Shown here: positions 7,473 through 15,984 of the stretch, piece after piece
Layout of the letters: the number at the start of each line of letters is the position of its first letter
Position numbering within the stretch: position 1 is the first letter of the stretch
Origin: a virus
Virus record (IMG/VR): IMGVR_UViG_3300009505_000084
Coordinates: 1-21,121 of that record
Strand: one strand, 5' to 3'
DNA length: 21,121 bases
Notes under the pieces: generated by a model
Seen by the model: only the letters and a program-made list of their open reading frames with translations
Told to the model about the DNA's origin: nothing
Databases searched by the model: none
Translations under genes and position numbers: made by a program

Positions 7473-9047
7473 ATGGGTTTATCATTCGGCAGATCATCAA
7501 GTCGCAACTCTTCTAACAGCAACGCCAGCACTTTTGTTGATCCGAATCAGCAACCGTTTCGCCAGGATTTGATGCGCCAAGCGCAGACTTTGAACGCGCA
7601 GGGTATGCCTGTGGAAAACGTGGCGGGCCTCAACGAAACACAACTAAACGCAATGGGTATGGCTAACCAAGGCGGGCAAATGCAGGCTGGTGCGGGTGCA
7701 AATGTCATGGGTCTTGGTGCCGCACAGACGGCAGGCACGGGCGCTGCTATGAACTACGCAAGCGGTGCTATGGGCGGTGGCGCTGGCGCAGGTATTAACA
7801 CGGCGATCGGCGCAGGTAACTCATACGCTAATGGCGTTATGGGCTTAAACGCGGCGCAGGGCGGCGGTGTGAATCACAACATGGCCTCCAACATGGCGGG
7901 TAATGCCAGCCAGATGGGTGCCGCCAACAACAGCGGCATAAACATGGGCAACGCGCAGGCCATCGGTGGTCTGGCGCAAAACTCAACAGCCGCATCTGCT
8001 AACGGGTTTAACGCTAACACCGCTACTCAGGCAGGCGGCTTGGCGACTGGTGCAGGTATCGCCCAGAACCAGGGCATCAACACTAACAACCTCAACAGCT
8101 TTATGAACAACAGTGTGTTGAACGGTCAGATCGATGCGGCCAGCAGAGATATCACTCGCAATCTCAACGAGAACCAGCTAACAGGCATTGCGTCTCAAGC
8201 GGCTGGCACAGGCAACAGCGGGTCAAGTCGCGCTGGTGTTGCGGCAGGTATCGCGATGCGCGGTGCGGCTGATCGGGTTGGCGACATATCGGCCAACATG
8301 CGTGGACAGGCTTACAACACCGGCTTAAACATTGAAGCTGGTCGCGCTAACCAAAACGCGCAACTTCAGCAAGGTGGTAATCAATTTAACGCAAATGCTC
8401 AGAACGCAATGACAAGTCAAGGTCTGGGTATCGCCGGTAATCAATCGAGTCAGAACGCTGGTTTTCAGCAGCAGACAAATCTTGCAAATCAGAACGCTGG
8501 CAACGCAATGATGAACACTGGTCTGAACATCGCCGCAGATGCGGCATCTCAGAACGCTGGTTTTGATCAGCAGGCCAATAGCGCGAATATGAACGCTCAG
8601 AACCAATTAATGGGTCAAGGCTACCAGATTGGCGCAAGCCAACTGCAAAACAATCTCAACCGATCACAGCAAGCTGGCATGGGCAATCAAAATGCATTTA
8701 ACTCAGCGCGACAGTTTGGCGCAGGCATGGGCCAGAACGCTTTCAACAGCAACATGCAGAACCAGCAGTTCGGTGCAAACATGGCTCAGAACATTGGTCA
8801 GCAGGGCGTTAACAACATGCAGACAGGCCAGAACATGATGAACACAGGCATTGGCATGTCGCAGGGCGCAGGCGATGCTCAGAGAGCGTATGAGCAACAG
8901 CTTTACGCACAGCAATTCCAGCAGGGTATGTCACCATACAACAGCTTGAACTTCTATAACGATATAGTTGGTTCGCCAAATAATCTCAGCAACGCAACTT
9001 CATCCAGCACTGGTAGACAAAGCAGTTCGAGTTTCGGATTCGGATAA
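7473..9047 (+). CDS. Asn/Gln/Ala/Gly-rich repetitive virion protein, candidate ejection protein
   Basis: The 524-residue protein has an AGGAT ribosome binding site. The N-terminus (residues 1-60) is Ser/Asn-rich and then reads VDPNQQPFRQDLMRQAQTLNAQG. From about residue 60 onward the composition is extreme: Ala, Gly, Asn, Gln and Met dominate and charged residues are scarce. Residues 294-392 are three tandem 33-residue units (each starting QNA), with a fourth diverged unit before them. The C-terminus returns to ordinary composition (QRAYEQQLYAQQFQQGMSPYNSLNFYNDIVG). Low-charge helical repeat proteins of this kind, placed before other internal-virion-type genes, are typical of proteins packaged in the capsid and ejected with DNA. 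No domain name can be assigned from sequence alone. Confidence 0.6.
   Translation: MGLSFGRSSSRNSSNSNASTFVDPNQQPFRQDLMRQAQTLNAQGMPVENVAGLNETQLNAMGMANQGGQMQAGAGANVMGLGAAQTAGTGAAMNYASGAMGGGAGAGINTAIGAGNSYANGVMGLNAAQGGGVNHNMASNMAGNASQMGAANNSGINMGNAQAIGGLAQNSTAASANGFNANTATQAGGLATGAGIAQNQGINTNNLNSFMNNSVLNGQIDAASRDITRNLNENQLTGIASQAAGTGNSGSSRAGVAAGIAMRGAADRVGDISANMRGQAYNTGLNIEAGRANQNAQLQQGGNQFNANAQNAMTSQGLGIAGNQSSQNAGFQQQTNLANQNAGNAMMNTGLNIAADAASQNAGFDQQANSANMNAQNQLMGQGYQIGASQLQNNLNRSQQAGMGNQNAFNSARQFGAGMGQNAFNSNMQNQQFGANMAQNIGQQGVNNMQTGQNMMNTGIGMSQGAGDAQRAYEQQLYAQQFQQGMSPYNSLNFYNDIVGSPNNLSNATSSSTGRQSSSSFGFG
8253..8648 (+). repeat. Tandem 99-bp repeats coding 33-residue units
   Basis: Three in-register units run 8352-8450, 8451-8549 and 8550-8648, each beginning with codons for Q-N-A and carrying G-x-x-I at positions 24-27. 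An upstream unit, 8253-8351, is diverged but keeps the TGLNI segment in register. Thirty-three is three times eleven, the spacing of hendecad helices, although no clear hydrophobic stripe is evident. Confidence 0.75.
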
Positions 9048-9059
9048 GGAATAGATAAA

Positions 9060-10259
9060 ATGGCAAGATATTTTGACACGCTCCGCGACCCCACAGAAGC
9101 GGAAGCGAGAGAAAACGAACTATATCGCGCGGATAACGCTCGTCTTGCGTCTATTAACGAAGCGTCAGACATCCGTAATCTGCCTGTGCGAAAGGCCAGT
9201 AGTCCCGTCGAAGAGCAGGCACTTCTACGCGCTGGTTTTCAAAACAACGGAATTCCAGGTGAGTTTGTGTCTCCAGTTCGCAACCTCACCACTGAAATGC
9301 AGCAATACGAGTTGGCAAAGCGTGAAGCTCGTCAAGCGGTGTACGACGAGCAAGGCAACTCAACCATGTTTAAGATTGGCGACACGTTGGCTGACACGGG
9401 CCGATTTTTCATGTCGCCACTCTTCTGGTTGTCCGGGGAAGATAGCAGCAAGTACGACCCGTCAGAAATTAGGAAAAGCGGATATCGCGCACAGCTTGAA
9501 GCTTCAGTCGGGTACACAAACGCATTGTATGAAAAGTCAATTGCACACGCACAACAGCGCGACGCAATCCGTGAAGCTAACACTCGCAACGATATGACTA
9601 TGCGAAAGCAAACACGCGACCTAAATTCTCCAGTAAGCCCGCTAGGGAAGTTGGTGTTCGACTACGCTAGGTTGAATAATCGTATGGAAGACTTTAACTC
9701 CGGAAACGCTCTCAGAATGCAGCAGCTTACGCAAGAAGCAAGAGTTAACGCGGGGCAAGGTAAGTTTGTTGGGCGCGGCAATAGGTTTATGGAAAAACAA
9801 ACATACGACGATCTAACAGTAGTTGGAAATAGATTCACAGATGTCAGCGAAGACATTGGCGCTGCGTACATGAACTACCGACAACTGATAAAAGCGTTAG
9901 ACGCGCAGACAGGTATCGGTGATATTTCTGCTGTGTTTAATTACATGAAAACACTCGATCCAGATTCTGTCGTTCGTGAGGGTGAGTTTGCGTTAGCCAA
10001 AGACGCGGCGGGTTTGTTTCAGCGTCTATCAAACATTGCAGAAGAAGCCAAGACAGGTAAAGGGCTTACCTCTAAAGCAAGAGCGGAGATGCGTAACCTG
10101 GCGACAGACCTTATTGAGTCCTATGAAGATAAGTACGAGTCGGTTCGTGATAAAGAGGAAGCGCGTATCAGATACTTGTCAGACAATGACGAAGATGTAA
10201 CAAACTTCTTGGGTGATTTTAAACAGTTATATCCCAACGCAACAATCGAACCTATTTAA
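9060..10259 (+). CDS. Probable internal virion protein
   Basis: The 399-residue, mostly helical and charged protein has an AAGGA ribosome binding site about eight bases before ATG 9060. It has no signal peptide and no strong membrane segment; a short hydrophobic stretch (GRFFMSPLFWLSG) occurs near residue 115. The most recognisable part is DISAVFNYMKTLDPDSVVREGEF at about 288-310. The K-x-LDPxSVVREGEF motif recurs in phage structural proteins, often in long ones thought to enter the cell with DNA. The C-terminus ends in a linker-like acidic region and QLYPNATIEPI. Its place between the repetitive protein and the 715-residue protein suggests an ejected complex of several partners. The role is inferred. 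Confidence 0.55.
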   Translation: MARYFDTLRDPTEAEARENELYRADNARLASINEASDIRNLPVRKASSPVEEQALLRAGFQNNGIPGEFVSPVRNLTTEMQQYELAKREARQAVYDEQGNSTMFKIGDTLADTGRFFMSPLFWLSGEDSSKYDPSEIRKSGYRAQLEASVGYTNALYEKSIAHAQQRDAIREANTRNDMTMRKQTRDLNSPVSPLGKLVFDYARLNNRMEDFNSGNALRMQQLTQEARVNAGQGKFVGRGNRFMEKQTYDDLTVVGNRFTDVSEDIGAAYMNYRQLIKALDAQTGIGDISAVFNYMKTLDPDSVVREGEFALAKDAAGLFQRLSNIAEEAKTGKGLTSKARAEMRNLATDLIESYEDKYESVRDKEEARIRYLSDNDEDVTNFLGDFKQLYPNATIEPI

Positions 10260-10270
10260 AGGTGTGTTAA

Positions 10271-12418
10271 ATGGCTCAAGCAAAAATTAACGGTCAGATA
10301 GTAGACGTACCTGACAATTTCTTTGAAATGTCTGAACGAGATCAGCAAAAGTTTGCCAACCGAACAGCGGCCAGGCAAACATCTGGCAACCCCAGCCAGA
10401 TGATGCAGGACATCACCGCATACGGTAAATACTTAGAGCGCCAAGACATACAAGACGCTGTGGCTGACAACAATAGTCTCCAAGACTTTGCGTTATCTGC
10501 CGGGGTTGGCGTGAATAAATTCGGCATGGGCGTTGCTGACCTGCTTGGTTTTGGCCCCGGAGAACAGACAGCAAGGCAGCTTGAGACTGTTGATAGCGTG
10601 TTGGCAGAGAATTCGCCAGTAGCAAACTTTACAGGGCGCATGGCGGGAGGTGTGTTAGCCGCAGTCCCTACCACAGCAGCAGCAACCTACGCAGCCCCAC
10701 AGACTTTGGGTCTGTTAGGTCGCGGTGCGATTTCTGGCATTGCCGGGGCTGTTGAGGGCGCGGCTGAGATTCCGTTTTCCGATGAGTCGCGTATTGGTAA
10801 CAGTGCTATGGCAGGGGTTGGTGGTGTAATCAGCGATCCTGCTATGACCGTTCTTCAGCAAGCTATCAAGAGAATTCCCTTCGGTGCGCTAGTTGATCGC
10901 GTGGCTGGATTGAGTGACACAATTAAAGATAAAGCTTCCGCTGCGATGCGTGAAATGGGGTATGACTACAGCAGCCTGAAACAATCTACTAGGCAAATAC
11001 TTGAGAGCATAGGTCGTTCTGAAGATGTTGACGTTGCTATCCAAAAAGCAGTTGAAAACGAGCAGGGTTTCAACCTTACAGCGGGTGAGGCAAGCGGTGA
11101 TTTCGGTCAGATATCCGCAGAGCAATCGGCTGTCCGTCAGTCGCAAGAAGCTGGCAACATGATGCGTGACTTTAAAAATCAACAGAATGAAGACATCACC
11201 GTAAGAAGTGGTCAGTTAGCCGAAGAGATGGGAGGTACTCCTGGTCTGAATAACGAAGGTGTAGGATCGTCTTTGAAAGAGGCACTCGACCAAGCCAAGC
11301 AAGATGACAAAGATGGTTATGTTGCAATGTACGACAGAGCAAAACAGCTTGCTGTTGAAAACGATGTTGATATACCCCTAAATCAATCTGTCATAGCCCA
11401 ATCTTTCTATGACATCTCAGGCGACCATTTAGGTACGCACCAGGGTTTGTTAGAAGACATTGGTAGAAAGCTGGCGCAGTACGATATCCTTGATCCCGCA
11501 AGGTTTGAAGGTGATGTCCCAAGAAGGGGTTTGGCTGGTGACTTTAATTCTTTAAGTGTGGCCAATGTTGAAGACTTTATTAAATTCTTAAACACGAAAT
11601 ATTCGCCTACTGATAGCACAGGCAACATGATATTAGCACAACTAAAACAAGCGGTTAGCACTAACGCTGATGAAGTTTTGGCCAGCGCAGTTGATGGTAA
11701 ATCTGGACGCGAGTTTTTGAAACAAGCCAGACAAGCTAGAAGCGCATTCAAAGAATATCAATCTATGTGGCAATCTAAAGATGTTCTTGAAAGTATTACG
11801 GGTGTAAAAGTTGGCACGGACACGCCAATCAAAAACCCAAGCGACATTGTAAAATTGGTAACAAGGTCGCCAGAAAACGCAAGAACTGTTATACAAACAC
11901 TAATGGCAAACGGCAACGAGCAAGCGGTGGCAGATTTACGGACTTACATACTAAAAGATATTTTTGATCAAGCTGTGAACCCGAACGTCATTAAAGGTGA
12001 GTTAGGTTCTTTTCAAGGCACTAAACTTAACACATTAATTAAAAATAAATTAGATGTTTTGCAAGCCGTCTTTACACCAGAGCAGTTTGCTAACCTCAAA
12101 GGTTTTCAGGATGCAGTTAAAAAAGCAACAATACATCCAGAAGGCTCCGTAAATTATTCAAACACTGCTACAAAAATATTAGACGCTGTATTCAATATTA
12201 TGTCAGGGCTACAGTACACAATGGGTGCGGGTTTTAAAGAACTTGGCGATCAACGTGTGGTTAAGAATGCCATTAAAACTAATGGTAGAGCCACTGTTGA
12301 TCACATACTGAAACTAGATAAAAACCACATAAAACTTAATGCGCTACTGCGTCAAGGGTTAGAACAATACAGCTTTGAAGATCAAGCCGCATTGTCAGAT
12401 TCGGAGTACATGGATTAA
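10271..12418 (+). CDS. Large internal virion / DNA-ejection-type protein with glycine-rich hydrophobic segment
   Basis: The 715-residue protein starts at ATG 10271 after a GGTGTG tract. The N-terminus MAQAKINGQIVDVPDNFFEMSERDQQKFAN is a short beta/helix module common at the front of phage internal proteins. Residues of about 122-167 (GRMAGGVLAAVPTTAAATYAAPQ...GAISGIAGAVEGAAE) are Gly/Ala-rich and hydrophobic with G-x-x-x-G spacing, and could insert in a membrane during genome delivery. The remainder is a long helical, charged region with no catalytic motif that I recognise. The stop and the next start overlap as TAATG. It is probably packaged in the capsid and ejected with the DNA; this is an inference from architecture and neighbours. 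Confidence 0.55.
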   Translation: MAQAKINGQIVDVPDNFFEMSERDQQKFANRTAARQTSGNPSQMMQDITAYGKYLERQDIQDAVADNNSLQDFALSAGVGVNKFGMGVADLLGFGPGEQTARQLETVDSVLAENSPVANFTGRMAGGVLAAVPTTAAATYAAPQTLGLLGRGAISGIAGAVEGAAEIPFSDESRIGNSAMAGVGGVISDPAMTVLQQAIKRIPFGALVDRVAGLSDTIKDKASAAMREMGYDYSSLKQSTRQILESIGRSEDVDVAIQKAVENEQGFNLTAGEASGDFGQISAEQSAVRQSQEAGNMMRDFKNQQNEDITVRSGQLAEEMGGTPGLNNEGVGSSLKEALDQAKQDDKDGYVAMYDRAKQLAVENDVDIPLNQSVIAQSFYDISGDHLGTHQGLLEDIGRKLAQYDILDPARFEGDVPRRGLAGDFNSLSVANVEDFIKFLNTKYSPTDSTGNMILAQLKQAVSTNADEVLASAVDGKSGREFLKQARQARSAFKEYQSMWQSKDVLESITGVKVGTDTPIKNPSDIVKLVTRSPENARTVIQTLMANGNEQAVADLRTYILKDIFDQAVNPNVIKGELGSFQGTKLNTLIKNKLDVLQAVFTPEQFANLKGFQDAVKKATIHPEGSVNYSNTATKILDAVFNIMSGLQYTMGAGFKELGDQRVVKNAIKTNGRATVDHILKLDKNHIKLNALLRQGLEQYSFEDQAALSDSEYMD

Positions 12419-12942
12419 TGAATTTATTATCACTTATATCAGGGGCGACTGAATCGATAGCGGCCAAAACAGCGGGGCTAAACTCTGCGATGGATTCCTT
12501 GTATGCAGATAGCCCTCTTGGCAAAATTGAAGAAGCTTTCCAAGGTGTTGAAGATAAAATGCTTGGCTCTGCAACGCATCGAGCCTTTGCGGGTGGCGAC
12601 TTCGGCTCTGGCGCTTCAGGAGCGTCTGACTACACCGACATAAGTATGGGTGGCGCGATAGATAACTCTGGCTATGTGGACGCGACATCGGGCCTTCAAG
12701 GTGTAATGTCTCAAGCTGGAATTATGAACCCCGCAAGCTCACAGCTTCAAGGTGGTCTGCCAGTAATGCCCTCTGCGCCTCCAAGCCTTCAAGCTGGCAA
12801 TGCCGCCCCACCCCCTGGCTATCTCAAAGAGTATGAAGATAACCTGGCATCTGTCCCAGACGCGCCACCTGTCCCTGCGATTGAGCCTGTGCTGATCGAC
12901 GAGGACGAAGACCTAATTCAAGCTGGCGCATTAGCGGAGTAA
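12418..12942 (+). CDS. Gly/Ala/Pro-rich phage protein of unknown function
   Basis: The 174-residue protein starts in a TAATG overlap with the 715-residue protein. The N-terminus (residues 1-55) could form a helix; residues 55-130 are rich in Gly, Ala, Ser and Pro and probably disordered. The C-terminal 40 residues contain proline clusters (PDAPPVPAIEPVLI) followed by a very acidic DEDEDL stretch. No motif or membrane segment is seen. The context suggests a virion-associated linker or scaffold for the two large flanking proteins. I cannot name a family. Confidence 0.55.
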   Translation: MNLLSLISGATESIAAKTAGLNSAMDSLYADSPLGKIEEAFQGVEDKMLGSATHRAFAGGDFGSGASGASDYTDISMGGAIDNSGYVDATSGLQGVMSQAGIMNPASSQLQGGLPVMPSAPPSLQAGNAAPPPGYLKEYEDNLASVPDAPPVPAIEPVLIDEDEDLIQAGALAE

Positions 12943-12945
12943 TAG

Positions 12946-15834
12946 ATGTCTGTATTTATGTCGGTAGGAAAGAAACTTGCGGAAGGCGCACAGACTCGCA
13001 TGGCGAGGGCGCAGGATAGAGCTTCTTATGAAAAATCACAATTACCATCTAAAAAGTTAAAAAGTTTAAAATCTGACGATCCTATTAAAGTGTTACGCAA
13101 AGAGATAAAAAAGAAGCGCGACCAGCGGCAGTCGAACCAGCGTCAAAGACAACTTCCTATTGAGTTTCGGTTAAAGCAATTTAAAGATAAAAAAGAAAAA
13201 GACAAATTTACGCAGAACGTGTTGGGGCATCCAAATTCTAAGTTTTGGGGCGCTCAGGACATTTCTTTAATAAAACAAGAATTAGATTTCGGTAAAGATT
13301 ATTCGAATCACAATTTTAGAATAAAGAAAGCTAATTTAAAAGCTACTGTTGCGGCGTTAAAAAAGCAGGGTTTTAAGATTGATCATACAAGCAAGCATAA
13401 CAATTTAGTGTCTAGTTATTATATGAATAAGGATGGTGTTAGATACCGAATATCTGACCACGATCTTCCAGAGACACCAGAAAGAATAAACAACAGGGAG
13501 CAAGGGCTTGGCGGGAACTGGGATCAGGAAATAATAATAGACGCAAACACATCTATCGACTCTGTTATTTCCGAAGTATCTGACTATAACGCTCAGTTCA
13601 AAGACCCCACAAGCAAAAACATATTAGCTGGTTCTGCCGCAACTGCTGTAGGCGCAGGAACAGTCCTGGCTCCCCAAGACGCAGAAGCTGGTTTCTTTAG
13701 CCAAGCTGTTAAAGCTGCCGGAAATCTCCAACGCAAAACTGGTAACGCCGCAGGCTTTAAGAACGACCTCACAGGCAAAGGGCAGGTCAAGCCTGACGAG
13801 TTAAAGGCTATGGGCTTTGACGAACACTTTGGTGATCGCAAAGACATTACCAAGGAAGAGGTTCAGCAGTTCATTAATGATAACCAGGTACAGATTAAAG
13901 AGACACGGTTGGGTATATTGCAGGAATATGCTGTTAGACCTGATCCTGACGAGGGTTTTATTGTTTATAACTCAACAAACGGCAACCATATTTCCTCACA
14001 CGCTACGCAAGAGCTTGCCGCCGATAAAGCACTAGATTTAAATGTGAATAGTGACAACTCTAAATTTGTAGATTACACCCTAGAAGGTGGTGACAATTAC
14101 CGTGAGTTGCTGATGTCTTTGCCTAGAAAGGCGCATCCAGACCAAGGTAAACTGGATGAACTTTTGAGGTCACAAGACAGTGAGGATTATCTTTCAGATT
14201 TGCTGCAATCGAGCAGAATAGCCAGGGATGAGTGGGTTGCGTTAGATCAAAAACACAGCGCCCTTGTCTGGTCAGACGCTGCTGGGGGCGACGGCCTTAC
14301 TGGGGCTAAACTTGAGGAAGCAAACCAGCTATACAAAAAAGTACAAGCTGCAAAGGTCAAATGGAAACAGATTGATATAAGCTTGGCTAAAAGAAGAGGG
14401 GATTTGAGAGAGCAGATTGTCGATCTCCAGCATGAGATTAAACAAGAGAAGCGTGGACAAGAATTTGTAAACGCTGGTCACTTCGACGAGCCTAACATCC
14501 TTGCACACCTACGCATGAAAGACCGTGTAGATGCTGACGGCAACAAGACCCTGTTGATTGAAGAAGCGCAGTCCGATTGGCATCAGAAAGGTGCGGATGT
14601 TGGGTACAAGTCGAAAGATGGAAGTGTGAGCAAACCTCTTCAAGATGAAATGGATCGAATTGAGCAAGAGATGGGCAGGATTTACGAGGCTTCAAGGACT
14701 TCCGACGATCCAGATGTGTGGATGCCTTTAAATGAGCAGTTTGATAATTTAAACAGTGAATTAGCCAGATTAAAATATAAGGCCGGTGGAGGTGTCCCAG
14801 ACGCGCCGTTTAAGACCGATGACAAATCGTCTTGGTACAACCTAGCGATGAAGCGCGGTCTACTTGAGGCAATAGAGGGTGACTACGATAAGTTGGCATT
14901 CACCACTGGCCGTCAGCAGGCAGAACGCTATGACCTCAGTAAGCAGATTAATGAGGTTCGCTTAGGAGGTAATGAGCGAGACGGATTTACGGTATCTGCA
15001 TTCAACAAGAATGATAGCCCAGTGATTATGGAGTCAATCGACTCGCTCGATGAACTACCTAACCTGATTGGTAAAGATGCCGCTAAGTCATTAGTGGATC
15101 AACCGCTGACGGACTCAACCTCTGGGAAGGTTAAGATTCTAGCCGGTCAAGACCTCAGTGTTGGCGGTGAGGGTATGAAGCAGTTCTATGACCGCACACT
15201 ACCTAACACTCTTAACAAGCTGGTGAAGCAGGATGGCGTTAAGGTTGGTCAGAGTGGGTTGTTAAAAGATGATAATTTAGATATCCACCAAGTGATAGAT
15301 GATACCGATGAAAGAATAGATTGGCTTGATGTTAAAAGTCAGGTAGAAAACTACGGTAATCAAAACCCTGCTGTTCTTGAAAAGTACGATGCGTTTGTGT
15401 CTAAGTACAAGCCCAAAACAATTAACACAGACACAGTTCACTCAATCAACATTACCCCTGAGATGCGTGACCGTGTTAAGAAGGGTCTGCCGTTGTTCGC
15501 TCAAGGTGGTGCGGTTGTTGGTGCTGGCGCGTTGTTCTCCCCAGAGAATGCACAGGCCAGCGTTGCCAGGCCACAACAAGACGGCATATTGAAAGATACA
15601 GCCGACGTGGCACTAGAAACCATGTCGGGAATTAACCGTGCCGTAGTAGATGGAATAAACTTTTTAACATCTGATCAGATAAATGCGGTCTTGAACTTAT
15701 CGGGAAGCGATAGGAGAATACCTAACCTGTACGATTTACCCTATCTAGGCGGTGCAACAAGGGGTAATTACATGGATAAAGGTTTGCCAAGGGAGATTGT
15801 TCGGACAGGAAGCGAGTTTTTATCCCCACTGTAA
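12946..15834 (+). CDS. Polyvalent-type large phage protein (multi-domain, probably ejected)
   Basis: The 962-residue modular protein starts at ATG 12946. Residues 1-70 are very basic. A small domain around 100-220 contains the motif YRISDHDLPETPER (167-180). A glycine-rich hydrophobic stretch ends in PQDAEAG (226-250). The next module, KGQVKPDELKAMGF onward (278-320), is typical of polyvalent phage proteins. Then come EEAQSDWHQKG (540-550), TTGRQQAERYDL (653-664), GGEGMKQFYD (740-749) and VHSINITPEM (831-840), a set of blocks that recur together in phage and prophage proteins of the polyvalent class. A second glycine-rich stretch ends in PENAQA (about 852-875). Such proteins are thought to travel with the DNA and act against host systems, but no specific activity is shown here. 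It is the last gene before attP, a typical cargo position. Confidence 0.65.
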   Translation: MSVFMSVGKKLAEGAQTRMARAQDRASYEKSQLPSKKLKSLKSDDPIKVLRKEIKKKRDQRQSNQRQRQLPIEFRLKQFKDKKEKDKFTQNVLGHPNSKFWGAQDISLIKQELDFGKDYSNHNFRIKKANLKATVAALKKQGFKIDHTSKHNNLVSSYYMNKDGVRYRISDHDLPETPERINNREQGLGGNWDQEIIIDANTSIDSVISEVSDYNAQFKDPTSKNILAGSAATAVGAGTVLAPQDAEAGFFSQAVKAAGNLQRKTGNAAGFKNDLTGKGQVKPDELKAMGFDEHFGDRKDITKEEVQQFINDNQVQIKETRLGILQEYAVRPDPDEGFIVYNSTNGNHISSHATQELAADKALDLNVNSDNSKFVDYTLEGGDNYRELLMSLPRKAHPDQGKLDELLRSQDSEDYLSDLLQSSRIARDEWVALDQKHSALVWSDAAGGDGLTGAKLEEANQLYKKVQAAKVKWKQIDISLAKRRGDLREQIVDLQHEIKQEKRGQEFVNAGHFDEPNILAHLRMKDRVDADGNKTLLIEEAQSDWHQKGADVGYKSKDGSVSKPLQDEMDRIEQEMGRIYEASRTSDDPDVWMPLNEQFDNLNSELARLKYKAGGGVPDAPFKTDDKSSWYNLAMKRGLLEAIEGDYDKLAFTTGRQQAERYDLSKQINEVRLGGNERDGFTVSAFNKNDSPVIMESIDSLDELPNLIGKDAAKSLVDQPLTDSTSGKVKILAGQDLSVGGEGMKQFYDRTLPNTLNKLVKQDGVKVGQSGLLKDDNLDIHQVIDDTDERIDWLDVKSQVENYGNQNPAVLEKYDAFVSKYKPKTINTDTVHSINITPEMRDRVKKGLPLFAQGGAVVGAGALFSPENAQASVARPQQDGILKDTADVALETMSGINRAVVDGINFLTSDQINAVLNLSGSDRRIPNLYDLPYLGGATRGNYMDKGLPREIVRTGSEFLSPL

Positions 15835-15854
15835 ATTTGCTCCAAATTTGCTCC
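15833..15854 (+). repeat. Left integrase arm-type sites (two tandem 11-mers)
   Basis: AAATTTGCTCC occurs twice in tandem, at 15833-15843 and 15844-15854. The first copy overlaps the TAA stop of the 962-residue gene. The 19-base string GCTCCAAATTTGCTCCAAA (15839-15857) recurs exactly at 16043-16061 on the other side of the core, as expected for integrase arm sites. Confidence 0.7.
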
Positions 15855-15863
15855 AAAAACTCG

Positions 15864-15876
15864 TAAGTCATTGATT
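15864..15876 (-). promoter_or_regulatory. IHF binding site (left of core)
   Basis: The minus strand reads AATCAATGACTTA, a perfect match to the IHF consensus WATCAANNNNTTR. It lies between the left arm and the core. The longer string TAAGTYATTGATTTAT is repeated at 15985-16000 with one difference. Confidence 0.65.
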
Positions 15877-15894
15877 TATTTAGGTGCTGGTACT

Positions 15895-15918
15895 GTCGAG
15901 CATGGGCGCCACACAGAA
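15895..15918 (-). other. attP core identical in coding sense to the 5' end of dusA
   Basis: Read on the minus strand, these 24 bases encode F-C-V-A-P-M-L-D. This is the conserved (R)F(S/C)VAPM(L/M)D motif near the N-terminus of tRNA-dihydrouridine synthase A, which continues WTD in DusA. In the phage the match ends after the Asp codon and a stop follows four codons later. dusA is an established target of a family of phage integrases that insert near its 5' end, so this is the expected crossover segment. Confidence 0.75.
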
Positions 15919-15949
15919 TTTTCTGTTAATTATCAAGCACTTAGCCTTT
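15919..15949 (-). promoter_or_regulatory. Phage-borne replacement start for host dusA (RBS and TTG)
   Basis: On the minus strand an AAGG Shine-Dalgarno (about 15946-15949) is followed eight bases later by TTG (15936-15934). From there the codons read I-I-N-R-K in frame with the F-C-V-A-P-M-L-D core. After integration the host dusA body would be joined to this phage-supplied start, keeping the gene translatable. No ATG is available further upstream in the frame before a stop at 15999-15997. Confidence 0.5.
15931..15943 (+). promoter_or_regulatory. IHF binding site (right of core, + orientation)
   Basis: TATCAAGCACTTA is a perfect match to WATCAANNNNTTR and lies 13 bases beyond the core. Confidence 0.65.
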
Positions 15950-15984
15950 TTATAGTTAATTTTAGCACATCTTTGATAATCGTA

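Noticed and set aside
8253-8648. CRISPR-like array
   Set aside because: The 99-bp units are contiguous, lie fully inside an ORF and have no repeat-spacer alternation; they encode a protein repeat.
8325-8915. Several antisense and alternative-frame ORFs in the repetitive virion gene
   Set aside because: Low-complexity repeats keep several frames open by chance; the 524-codon frame alone has a ribosome site and continuous coding.
13593-13853. Minus-strand 86-codon ORF opposite the polyvalent gene
   Set aside because: It is antisense to the conserved KGQVKPDELKAMGF module; no independent evidence for it.
15885-15920. tRNA 3' end as the attachment core
   Set aside because: GGGCGCCACA looks superficially like an acceptor end, but no T-arm or matching stem is present, whereas the minus strand gives eight consecutive codons of the conserved dusA motif.
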